Part shown: in pieces, positions 36,117 through 47,400 of the stretch
Layout: every line of letters starts with the position of its first letter
Numbering within the stretch: the first letter of the stretch is position 1
Origin: Nemania diffusa
Taxonomy: Eukaryota > Ascomycota > Sordariomycetes > Xylariales > Xylariaceae
Length of the DNA: 64,000 nt
Assembly: GCA_038501195.1 (NCBI GenBank)
Contig: JBBPUQ010000010.1
Location: forward strand, 17,501 to 81,500
Direction: 5' to 3'
Notes under the pieces: model-generated
What the model was told of the DNA's origin: nothing
Databases searched by the model: none
The model's input: only the letters and a program-made list of their open reading frames with translations
Made by a program: the position numbers and the translations under genes

Positions 36117-36947
36117 ATGAGTGATTCACGGGATGACACAGGTGCAGCCTTCTTTTACGGTAAGTTTAATACGCGAGGTATTACATAGAATCACGGGCTG
36201 ACCCCAACAGGCACACTCGTGAGGCCAACCCACGTTACGTGTATCTTGATAGTTTTGTTAATGAGGGTGCAGATGGCCGCTGAGGTCTTCTTTACGGTTT
36301 GCTACAGATCCTCTACCCACAATGTTGCGGTCTTGAAAAGGCTGCATCAGTTCAAGCCAGCCTTACTTCATGGATACTGTCGTCGGTGAGTCCTTCGGAT
36401 TCAAGACAGAAATCCCTAGGGGCCATGATTTGGCCGCTCCGTTCTTAGTAATGTATGATGTTAGCATGATACTAATTAGCTCCGGGTTTGGCAGCCGAGT
36501 TGAATATGCAGATTACCCGGGCATCACTCCAGACCCTAACCACGAAGTGAGGGGTGTGTACGTGACAGGTCTGACGAGCGCCAACATGTACCATCTAGAT
36601 CAATTCGAGGGCTCCGAGTACGACCGAAAGACCGTTAAAGTACGGCTGCTCTCCAAGATCGGAGATGCGAAGGGGCACGGCAATGTAGAGGGCGAAGAAG
36701 TCGAGTGTGAAGTTTACGTGTACAACAAGCCGGCTGGACTAGAAGACCGCGAGTGGGATTTTGAGGAATTCCGCACTCAAAAAATGAAGAAGTGGACAAG
36801 AGAAGACTACGGTTTCGCCGAAAGTGATCTTTTCTCCAAGAGCGTCGACGGTGACGACAAGGAGGCTGCTGTCTGTAAGTGGAATATCTCGTTTTCTATC
36901 CGGGTGTTTTGTCTCTTTCTCTATATGCCTAACGTTGTTCACTAGGA
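36117..36947 (+). CDS. AIG2/GGACT-type gamma-glutamylcyclotransferase-like protein
   Basis: A 181-aa protein of the AIG2-like (gamma-glutamylcyclotransferase) fold. Exons: 36117-36159, 36211-36218 (8 nt), 36273-36385, 36495-36874, 36946-36947. FFYGTL at 12-17 is the family's substrate-binding YGxL loop, and the Glu of FEGSEYDR is the likely acid/base residue. GYCRRRVEYADYPGI and the RGVYVTGL strand are also typical. The family releases 5-oxoproline from gamma-glutamyl amines or peptides; the real substrate here is unknown. The third segment (36219-36272) could also be read as 18 codons without a stop, so intron retention would keep the frame. The stop codon TGA is split by the last intron (T at 36874, GA at 36946-36947); retention there would add a short different tail. 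Confidence 0.85.
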
Positions 36948-39900
36948 GATGAATCAATTTCAACTTTTGAGGGTAATTCGGGAAATTGATAATCCAGGGC
37001 AGGCCTAAGATTAATAAGTGGGATCCCTCATGTCCGAAGATGAATCGTTTTGAAAAGGCCCAAAGAGATCTGTATCCAATGCCAAGAAGCATGTCAAAGG
37101 TCAGATTTAGATGAGGTTAGGGGGGCGCCTCGTAGAAACACACGAGCAGCGCATCAAATCAAGACGTGTTTATTAAGGAAGACACACCTTAGCATTCGGG
37201 TAGCCTCTAGCGTCGCGGCGTCGCTCGATAATCTCCGATTGTACAATATGCCCACAAACCCGGATAGGCCCCACGGGAGCGGCAAATTAAGAGTTTATGC
37301 GAAATGTCAAACATATCGGACGAAACATCTCGGCGCATTGAAGATCCTAAGCTTGGCGAGCTATCGTCTTAGATTCCACCCACGACCCAAGAACACCATA
37401 GCAGCAATCTAGTCACAGCCCACGGGTACGTAGGCATATGGCGTATCCGACCAACGTCACCACATAATACTCGTCGTGTTTGGAGACTGCGTGGTATTAA
37501 GACGATAGATAGTCGCAGTATCATGAAGCCACCAACCGGCTATGGCCTCGGCTGCAGTTCTCGAGGCAGGTAAGACAATCACCAAGTTGACGTCGCCAAT
37601 TTACGCAGGAACATGTGACGGTCATGATTAGGGTTTGCCCATCGATGAGGGTTGTGGCTCAAGCATTAAACACTCCCGCCAGCCGAGCGCTATGAATCAG
37701 ATTGGAAGCACTTAGGATTGTTTGTAGCGATGTACGAGTAACAGTTTATTAATTACATGGCCAATGACTCGATGAGTGAACGATGTTTGCGTACAACAGG
37801 AGATCTAAGATATCTGGATGGTCGCTCCAGGCCATAGGTAATTTGGCAGGTGGTAATTTAAGAGCCTCGAGCGACGATAGCTAAGAACTTATTTCGGGTC
37901 TCCCACGGCCAAGGTTCACCCATTTCTTAAGTGTTCTCTTGGCAGGGACCACTAGCATTCCCATGGGGACCATGCTAGCTACTATTTTAGGGAAAATTAA
38001 GGTAGCTTTCTAATTGCGTTGCCTGCCTCTCTACGGCCGTGGCCTCACCATGATCCCTAATTTACAGCAACGTCACCGAAGAAGGTTCGCGAATCCCGCC
38101 ACCGGAACCGCATATTACACTTACATTCCTATCGAATTATTTTCTCATTAAGGCTGCCATCACATGAACCAACTTGATACGTTGTCAACATGTTATCACC
38201 AGCAGTAAAAGTGGCCTGAGTCCCGCCAGCTGAGGCAAGTATGCGCCAGCCACGAGTTAAAAAGCAACGTGAACGTGGAGGCGGTCCGCAGGTCTGCATG
38301 TATCCGCGCCGGTCCGTTCTAATGACTCGTTCGCCGACCCCATGGGCAACCCGTTGAGTAGAGAGGCGATCTAGTTTGACATGACGAGTAGATAATCCAT
38401 CATCAACTTGCGACTAGCTGGGAACACGTCACAATCACCAACGGAACCATGATATACAAGGCTACCACCATCACGAGTCAGAAGTAGTAGGTTGGATGGA
38501 ATAGTGGTGTGAAATGGGAGTCATGGTACTGGGGAAATGTCAAAGTCTAGAAAGTTGGTTTTCAACCCCGCGGTCTCGTTTATGACGGCCGATCTAGCCG
38601 AGCACTAAAAGAACAATTAAAAAGAAAGGGAAAAGGGGGACGTTAGGTAGTCAAGTAGAAAAAGCATCAAAAGCTTAGCTTCATCTGAAATGGTTAACCG
38701 CATGCTTCGTTGCGTTGCGGTATGTTGTATTACATCTAGAACACAAGCTTTTCTGATGTTCATCTTTTGTTCCCCTCCTTACCAAATCAGTTAGGAAGAG
38801 TGGTTGGTTTGAAACTAAGAGTGTTTCATAATCAGCTGGGGTAACTACTGTAAGTAGGTGCCTACGCATAGGCAGCTAAGGCTTAGGGCAGGTAGGCACT
38901 ACGTTTGTACCTATGGGGCATGGTGCTTGCTCGCCATCGCCGTTGACTCCCTACCTAGCCTAGTGCAGTATAGCATAGTAAATGCATTCTATTAGGTAGA
39001 ATAATCCACATTCGGGCCAAAAGCCCCTGATGTCAGCCACGCAGGGACCAATTCAGCCTACCCAGTTGTGGTCACCCACCAATGATGCGAATTTACAGGC
39101 CAGCGATCGCCAGCGCGGGCTGCAGGGGCCTCTGAGCGCATCCTTGTATACCTGTCATGAGTGGCTGGAGGTGATCGGGTCGCGCAACATCACGCACCAC
39201 TAAGAGTGTTGCGATCCGCTGTAACCTCGGATTCTTACACACGGAATTTTGCTTGCAGCCCAGAGACGGTGTTGCTTTCTTCAACTGCGAAGCTCGACAC
39301 CCCCTATTTCGTTTGACGATCTAGACCATGTGACGAAGGATTGTGGATTATAGGTTGTGTATTATACATTATGACAGTATCGAGTTGCCAAAAAGAAGAA
39401 AGCGCTCAGCGATCAGTCAAATCTTGGACCCTAACCGCCGCCTAATTCACAGCGGTTGGCTTGCATTGCTGTGTGTCGTTTGCAGTGCCGAAAGTCTCGA
39501 TGTTGTAACGTCCCTGGTTGGTGCCCTAATACCTACCTACATACATATGTTCGGGATCCTGGGTCTCGGAGCCGCCCTGTTGGAGGCCACACTTCTTTCC
39601 TAATCGAGCAATTCCCTTACCCGGTCTGCGCTTAACAAGCTACGTAACTCGTAGACTTGACGCTACGGAACGCATACGATGTAAGACCTCAGTCGTGTAC
39701 ATGCGCATAGGTAACCGACCTCGTACTGTAAAGCGCTAGATAGTAAATGCGCGGGAACACGGCCTTCAGCCACTTTGTTCTTGTCTTTACTTTGTTTTTT
39801 TTGTCTTTCTTGGTTTCTACCTGTCTACAGCATAAAGCATACCTAGGTACCGATCTGCCAACCTACCTACCTAAATAGGTACGCGTAAGGCAATAATTTA

Positions 39901-40639
39901 GGTATGTAGGATGCGGAGTAAAAAGCGGCTACCCCTCCCTAGCCTCTGAGAATTCAGCACAGTCATTATGGGGTCTGCATCTGAGTCGCTTAGAGGCACC
40001 TGTCAACCTATGAAGTCAGACATCCCTCTCATTCGTTTGCCTCTTTTTTTTTTTTCCTCCTCCACCTCCCCAATTTTCTCAAAGACTACCTAGATAGATA
40101 CTGTAGGCTACTGCGTATACGTACGGTACCTACACATACGTAAAACTTGCCACACTTGAAGTACCAAGAAACAAACAAGCAATGATTATCGAGTGGTGTT
40201 TTCCCAGATCCGATGGCCTCCACGTGCCCGTTGGCGCCGTCCGGCCTCCGCCCCTGAGACTGATTGCATCGTGATGACCCAGTCCTAGATCCGAACCGCT
40301 TCTCCCTCTCTCCCGCCTAGGAGAAGAGACGCTGCACTGCTACTGCTACCCACCTATCGCCATGTCCCCTTATGATCTGCATCCGGCTGCAAGGCCCAAG
40401 TGGATCCCGCCGTGGCCGCTCTGTGCTCGGTGGCGCCAGGTGGAGAGGATAGGGCGAGGGCAGGGGAGGGGCCATGTCCGACCGTATTCCCACAATAGCC
40501 AATCGTCTAGCATAGGAGCTATGTTCCTGCAGCACAGCTACCGACTTACACTAGTCGTGTGGTGCTCCGCTGCCAGACTGCATGACTAGCCTCTGCTGGC
40601 TGGACTTCTTGTCCCGGCCTGTCTACCATCCCCTCGTCG
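36948..40639. other. Gene-poor intergenic region
   Basis: About 3.7 kb in which I see no gene. Open frames are short and unlike proteins. Features are a poly-T tract near 39794-39801, TACC runs at 39860-39875, and a pyrimidine tract at 40040-40066 upstream of the LPMO gene. Confidence 0.5.
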
Positions 40640-40649
40640 TATATATAAG
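40640..40649 (+). promoter_or_regulatory. TATA box of the LPMO gene
   Basis: TATATATAAG about 580 bases before the ATG at 41224, followed by a pyrimidine-rich initiator-like stretch (40655-40690). It is the only strong TATA box in this upstream region. It implies a leader of roughly 550 nt, perhaps with a leader intron ending at the CGCAG near 41050. Confidence 0.5.
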
Positions 40650-41223
40650 ACCCTGTGTCGTCGTCTCTGTTGTTTCGTTTCTTTCCTATCATGCTCATGC
40701 TATAGTCTCAACGACAAGTCTTTACAACCAAATCCAGTCTTTCCTTCATTCTTTCAGAGGCTAGACCTTGTTTTTTCATCCCACCCGCCTGGTGCAACTT
40801 TCTTTTGACTCGAACTCGAGTGAACACCGGATATCTTGTGACAATCACTTTTGTCTTTACTCATCACGCTTTGCTTCATTGAAACGACAAAGCCGTTGAT
40901 AGGTTCGTAACCCCAGATTCCTACCCTAGTCCTTTGTCGTCTCGTGTCTACTATGGCCTTGTTCGAGCCACTACTGGAAACTCCTGGGCTTGGAACAGAA
41001 GCATTGCTTTCGAGACAAATCGCCTGACTCTTGTCTTCTTTTGTTCACGCAGGCGAACCGAAAGTCGCCTGCCAGCATATAAGTGAGAAATCGAGCTGAC
41101 CGAAATTGCAGTGAATCAGGATTATCTACCTGATAAAGCAGCTACATAGCAACTAACTGCTTTATTTCTTGCCAACTCGAGATTCATATCGTCTGGAACG
41201 AGGTTTCTCATCTATCTTTAAAA

Positions 41224-42399
41224 ATGTATTACACAAAAGCTACCATTTCTGCCGCGCTTGTGGCTGCGGTCAACGCCCACATGATTATGAAGACCCCCGC
41301 GCCCTTCGACCCTACTGCGCTCAACAACAGTCCCCTTGATGCTAGCGGCTCCGATTTCCCGTGTAAGTTCAGCGGTACGTACACAGCGACCGGTGGCACC
41401 ACCAACACCTTTGCGTTGGGCTCCGACCAGGAGCTCTCCTTCATCGGTTCAGCTGTGCACGGCGGAGGCTCTTGCCAGGTTGTCCTGACCTACGACAACC
41501 CGCCTACCAAGGACTCGAAGTGGAAGGTAATCCACTCCATCGAAGGCGGTTGCCCTGCCAAGGGGCAGGCAGGAAACCTTCCTGAGAACCCCGATGGCAC
41601 TGGCGCCGGAACCTACAAGTACACGATTCCGTCCGATATCCCTAGCGGGAAGGGTGTAATCGGTTGGACTTGGTTCAACAGAATCGGAAACAGGGAAATG
41701 TACATGAACTGCGGTCCCCTTGAGCTCACCGGCACTGGCGGTGACCAGGCCAACTTCGACAAATTGCCCGACATGGTCGTCCTGAACATTGGCAGTCACC
41801 CTCAGACCATCGAAGGCGTCGACTACAAGTTTGAGGACGCTGGTTCATCTGTTGAGAACAATATCGGCCAGTTCGGAGTTGCTACTTGCGGCAACGACGG
41901 ATGCAAGGCTGGTGATACGGCAGGCTCTGGATCCGGCTCCGGCTCCAGCTCCAGCGCTGCAGCTGGTTCTTCCGCCACAACAAGTGCTGCTGCTGCCTCA
42001 TCATCAGCCGCAGCTGGCAATGGCGGCGGTGTTTTCTTGACCACCGGTACCCCTGCTAGCTCTGCCGTCCCCACAAGCACTGCTGCTGGCTTCTCAACTG
42101 TTACCAGCGCCGCCGCCTCTTCTGTTGTTGCCACTGCCACTCCTAGCGCTACTCCCACTGCGGCTCCCACTTCTGGCTCTGGCTCAGGCTCAACCTCTGG
42201 TTCAGCCGGCGCACTTTCAGGAGCCTGCACCAGCGAGGGCATGTGGAACTGCATCAGCGGAACATCCTACCAGCAGTGCGCTTCTGGCCTATGGTCTGCC
42301 GTCCAGCAGATGGCCTCCGGTACCAAGTGCACTCCCGGCCAGAACATGGACTTGGGTATGATCGCTGCCGGCCGTAAGGTTCGCGCCTTCCGTGCTTAG
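41224..42399 (+). CDS. AA11-like lytic polysaccharide monooxygenase with C-terminal Cys module
   Basis: A 391-aa secreted protein in one exon. A signal peptide of 18 residues ends VNA, leaving His19 as the mature N-terminus, as required for a copper histidine brace. The second brace His is H79 in SAVHGGGSC, and Y160 in GNREMY is a likely axial residue. NNSPLDASGSDFPCK is typical of AA11-like fungal LPMOs, which cleave chitin oxidatively. Residues about 230-335 form a Ser/Ala/Gly/Thr-rich linker, followed by a small Cys-containing module (CTSEGMWNCISG...) resembling the chitin-binding X278-type domain seen in some AA11 enzymes. The assignment to AA11 rather than a related LPMO-like family is from motif memory. 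Likely role: remodelling or degradation of chitin outside the cell. Confidence 0.82.
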   Translation: MYYTKATISAALVAAVNAHMIMKTPAPFDPTALNNSPLDASGSDFPCKFSGTYTATGGTTNTFALGSDQELSFIGSAVHGGGSCQVVLTYDNPPTKDSKWKVIHSIEGGCPAKGQAGNLPENPDGTGAGTYKYTIPSDIPSGKGVIGWTWFNRIGNREMYMNCGPLELTGTGGDQANFDKLPDMVVLNIGSHPQTIEGVDYKFEDAGSSVENNIGQFGVATCGNDGCKAGDTAGSGSGSGSSSSAAAGSSATTSAAAASSSAAAGNGGGVFLTTGTPASSAVPTSTAAGFSTVTSAAASSVVATATPSATPTAAPTSGSGSGSTSGSAGALSGACTSEGMWNCISGTSYQQCASGLWSAVQQMASGTKCTPGQNMDLGMIAAGRKVRAFRA

Positions 42400-43656
42400 A
42401 GCAATCATAGCACTCAACAACAACAACACATTTCTCTTGCAGGCAAGGTTAACTAGCATTTTTCGGCTCACGGATTAGGGGAGGCTCGGGGCATATTGCA
42501 TTAAGCGGCGTTCTTTTGGCACACTGGGGTCATAAGTTAACGAATGGAATTGGTCTTTTTTTTTTGTATTGTACATTTTTTTTTAGCCTCAGCTCTTTAG
42601 ACTGTATTGTAAAGACAGCCTAGCAGCGTCCCATATAGACACTGAAAAAGAAAAACACATTCGTTGCACTTCCACAACTTCATCAATCTTAATGCGACTT
42701 TCATTGACCGGTGAGGCTCTTCGCCGCATCACGTAATATAATTAGTATTTCCTATCGTGAAACTACTTCAGCTACCATATCTACTTTATTCTAGAAATTG
42801 TGGTTGAGGCTACAACAACCATAGATGAAATAATTATAATTGTGCGACTACCTGGGTAGTTTGTCTGTGTTCGGGTAAATATTTATTACACTGGAGTCAA
42901 TAACGTCCGCTTATGGTCAAAATTACTCAGAGTTTCGGGAGCTTACAGGAGTATCAGGAGCAGAAAATACCCGCTAAGGCAACTTATGACTCTCAGACAT
43001 TCTAAAAGGGGGAATAAAAGACTCCAGCGAACTGACCTGTATAATTGCAATATCTCGTGGCACGTAACATTAACTTCAAGTATAGGCTACAATGAATAGG
43101 GGATTACTACACTACCCACCTAGATAAGTTCGTGTTTATGTTAACAGACACTCTATATAACAACGTTCTTACGTACTATATCCATTATCCTACCCACTAT
43201 CCTTTAAAGTTGTACTTTCAACTCGCTGCATAACCCTAAGTAGGTAGTAATCTAATTTGTACTTTGCATGTCGGTTAATAAACAACAAATCCTTTTTGAC
43301 TTTCCATGCTAAGCACACGACAAGGGAGGGTTATGTCATCTGAAAGTCAACGAACGTAAAGCGGACTCCTAACACCTCTGCAGTTTAGTAAAAACTATAT
43401 ATATACCGATATAATACGTGAGTATGGAGGTCTGTGGATGCTAGTGAGTGGAGATGTTAAGTTTCATGCTGTAATTAATATCGTTGTCGATGTTGCTTAT
43501 TTATAGCTCGCGTAATGGATAGTATGGCTGCTCCCCAATACACACTGTCCTGCCTCATATTCACCTAGTTTGCATGTGACATTATCCCCGCTTGTCTAGC
43601 GCCTTTAATAATTAAGAAAAAAATACAAAAGATAAAGGGATTCTAGACAAGCGACT
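42400..43656. other. Intergenic, AT-rich
   Basis: Holds the 3' UTR of the LPMO gene (T-runs near 42555-42585) and then AT-rich DNA with no coding signal. Confidence 0.55.
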
Positions 43657-43746
43657 TGCGGTGAGTGTGGATCGAACACACGGCCTTCAGATTGATGAAT
43701 GAAGTGTTACTTCAGTCTGACGTTCTCCCAACTGAACTATCCCCGC
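43657..43746 (-). tRNA. tRNA-Phe(GAA) with 17-nt intron
   Basis: On the minus strand the sequence begins GCGGGGATAGTTCAGTTGGG and ends CACACTCACCGCA. The anticodon loop reads CTGAAG (anticodon GAA), and the anticodon stem TCAGA/TCTGA closes once a 17-nt intron (TAACACTTCATTCATCA) is removed between positions 37 and 38, the standard site. The intron's CTTCA can pair with the anticodon, as in other tRNA introns. The T-arm GTGTG TTCGATC CACAC is perfect. The acceptor stem has one G-A mismatch at pair 5-68. The bases just downstream contain no long T-run. Confidence 0.93.
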
Positions 43747-44460
43747 TTGACGAATATTTGCCGGCGTATAATCTACTATGCTCAGACAGACGAGAGGAGT
43801 TGTAGAAGTAGATAGACCAGGGCTTACCTCAGTGCAAGTCCTAGTTTAATCTAGCAATCGTCTATTTCTTCGTTTCTTTGCCAACAGCCAAATCATGATC
43901 TTTTATTAAAAAGAAAAAGGGGGGGGGGATAGATAGATAATCTTTGCAACTTTCGGGTTTCGCGGAATAAGAAACGACGAGCTAGCGTGCCGCAAGTCGT
44001 CGAGGAGAATATTTTACTAACAAAGGAGATCCCCATATTGACTATCAGAATACCTGATGTGTTATGTTTCTGCGGTGGTGGGAATTGAAAGGTAAAGCAA
44101 CGGAGCTGCACTCGTCATTTCTTAGAAGAGCCACGACGGCGACATATGCATGTGCATCTACAGCTTCATATTTCGTTCGCAAAGAGATATTGAATAGTAG
44201 TAAGTAGTCTAGCCAAAACTTAATCTTGATCATGACCTGTATGCTGTATGCCGTATGCTGAATTCTATCATTCCCAAACTCTATAACCGCCAATAAGTGG
44301 GTATAAATAACATCTATCGACTGGCAAAAATCCCGATATTATGTTTCCATATTCCCTTGCCTTCCGCAAGGGCCAACCAGTATTCGTACAGTTGTCGGCT
44401 AATTGACATAACTAATCAATCCTATTTCTTGAGGTGATCGCATCATCGGCTTGGTGCGCT
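43747..44460. other. Intergenic spacer
   Basis: No gene seen. A homopolymer A/G tract lies at 43908-43929. Confidence 0.55.
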
Positions 44461-47400
44461 TCACGGGAGCTCCGAAATTCCAGGAAACCAAGGCCCTCGT
44501 ACCTCCGTAGCCGCCAATTCAGAGAAGCCTCCATGCCACGGGTCAGTCACCGTGGTGCCGGGTAGCTCGGCCACGTCCTGTCTAAGTGACTTGGGCTCGG
44601 TGTCATACATGGCTTGTCCCATCGAGCTCATCCCATGTAGGCTCTGCGGCGAGTGGGATATGCTAGTGTTTGTTGGCTCAGACCAATCCGGGCTCTGACT
44701 TGAGCTTCCGTGGTCCGAGAGGAAGGTATTGGTAGAGGGTGTGTTTTCCCTCTGATCCACCCACATATTCAAGCCGTGCATGTCCTCTGTCACGACATCG
44801 GCGTCCTCTTCATCGTAAGCCGGCGAGAACTCCTCGTCTAGTGTAAAGCGGTGTTGGGCGATGATCCGTTGAAACTCGGTTCGCATTTTCGTGATGCTTA
44901 GAGGCTCGTATACTTTGACCGAATGGATTGGGATGAGGCGATCGATCTCGTTGTGGACCAGCTCTCTAACCGACGCCCCTCCGTTGGCTGCTAATTCCGC
45001 GCGCTTAGCGCGATACTGCCCTAACGACTCTTCGAAGTCCTGCTTCGTTACAAATTTGCCTTTCCTGGTGAAGGCAGCGGAAAGGGTGAGGATTAGATCA
45101 CATGTGCACTTGGCGATTAACCTAGAGGCCGGTGGGATGAAAGCGAAAGGTAGCGATGCTAGGGCAGGAATACCACCGATGATTGTGCCTACGGTAAGGC
45201 CAATACCGAGACCAAGGAGCACAGCAAGCTGGGTGACTATGGAATAAAGGATTAGCATGCCTTCCAAGAAGAATGTGTAAGGGTTGTCGGAGCGTAACTC
45301 GTAATATGCAGCAATAGCTAAAGGCGAGGGACGTGCACCAAATGTTGATCGAAATAAGAAGAGATAGTACATGGTATTACTCACAGCTCTGCGTTACGAA
45401 GGTACCCATATTTTTCCATAGAAGAGTCCTTGCGATACGTTCGATTTCATTCACCTTTGCTGAACCCGAAAGGCCAAAGCTCTTGATGATCTTTGAGCAT
45501 ATAAAGTGTGAGATAGTAGGCGTGGTGAGAACGCTGGTGAACATCATCGAACCCATAACTGAAGACCAATTAGAGAAATTTAAGAGCCGTAAACTTTCCT
45601 CGATGGATGCCGAAATCTTCACATCAATATCTGCGATTTGCGCGCTGACGAAATTTGCCCGAGCTGAGTCATCCGGGACCAATAGAATGGTCTGTTTTAC
45701 GAGTTCTGTGATGGAGTCCTTATCCCCTGAAGAGAACATGTGAGCTAAGCACGCGTGTGTAAAGGTTGGTAGCGTTTTGTTAGAATAGACGCTGGGTTAC
45801 GACTAGGCGACTTACTTTTTGACGTATAGACAAACGGAGCGAAATCCTTCTCCAACCCTAGCTTTTGCTCGAGCTGACGAATGTCATCCTCTTTTACCCG
45901 GAGAAACTTCTCTTCGGCTTGCGCATGGGCGCGACGATCAAGTTCTTCACCGGTATACCCTGCATCTTCAAGTTGCTCGCGGGCCGCTCCATAGTTTTCG
46001 TTGATGAATCGGTCCTTCATAGTTCGGACAAGAATAACTGGGACTGCTCTAGCATACTTATCGAGAACCTCGAATATCTTTCTGTCCGCTTCATGCACAA
46101 CTCGAGTCGATGGCACATCGATACAAAACCTAATAACACCGTTAGTAGCTATATTGATGTGACAGAGAAAGAACAACCAAGAGCTCCGACTACCAAGACC
46201 TTGATTAGTGCTGTACGTACCATATTGCGTCTAATCTATCGTCGGGCTTTCCTGCTGATGCTCTCTTTTTCACGAACTTTTCTAAAAGCTCAATCTCTTC
46301 TGTCGCGCCACTCTGGAAGCCCCTTGAATCATGAACTATGAGTCCAGGCAATGTATCCATCTCAAAACCTTCGTCCACATCGTGTACGCCGTGGTCGTTC
46401 GACGATTCTTGCGTCTATCATTCCGATAATCAGTTTCTGTGCCTAAAGCTTCTTTGGAAACATTTTCTGTTCGTTCAAGGAGGTATACTCACCACGATGG
46501 AACCAAACACCTTGTTAATTAACGTAGACTTTCCTACTCCTGCCCTACCACACACGAGAACGCGACAGTTTTTCAGCTCCGGACCTCCTAGATCAGCGAG
46601 CGTTGCCCGCCAAGGGTCCATAGAAATATTTCCTTCGACTTCATGTTTTACAAAGGCAGACAGTCGGAAGTTATTTAAACCGTCGACGTATGGATTAAGT
46701 TCGCCTGTAAAGCCTAAACGGTCGTACACGTCGCTTACAAAGTACACTGACGGATGTATTATAGTGCCACAAGGGGCTTTAGGACAAGACAGCGCGGTTA
46801 GCATTGGGCTATAACTATCGTCCAAGGCATCAACAAATTGAAGACTCACTATTATCTAAGTAGCCGATAAGCCCTTGGGAGTTGAATACATCACGGGAGG
46901 CGGAGAATAGCGAAAGTAGGGCCGGTCCAGAGTTGATGTGGATGACGTGTGGACGAGGCCCGACCTCAACAACCTCGTCTTTCAGCGACGGTGCCCATAG
47001 AGAATCAACATCAGCATCCCTCTTTGATTGTGTGGAAGCCGTAGAGGATAATGTCGCCTTGCTTGACTTCTTGCTAAGTCGGAATCGATCTCTCCATGAT
47101 GGTCTGCGCATTTGTTCTGAAAATGAATGGCTAGACGGAGAAGTTGGGGAGATAGAACTGTCATCATTCTGATTCCTTTTCCGTGTATATCTCCTTTGCA
47201 GGACTTTCTTCTTGTTAGCCTGCAGATTACCCTGCCGATGCGTTGATCTGATGTCGACCATTTCAATTTGGATACCGTTGTTATACTGAAAGGTCCATGG
47301 TGTCAAAGGCTGGTGAGGTTTAGAAGGGTCCTGATCTGGAACCAAGGGAAATACAAGCCCCAAAGGCTCCTCTGTAATACTTTCGTTGTCCCATGAGGGT

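Noticed and set aside
41229..42254. Antisense frames over the LPMO gene
   Set aside because: Shadows caused by the biased codon use and low-complexity linker of the sense gene.
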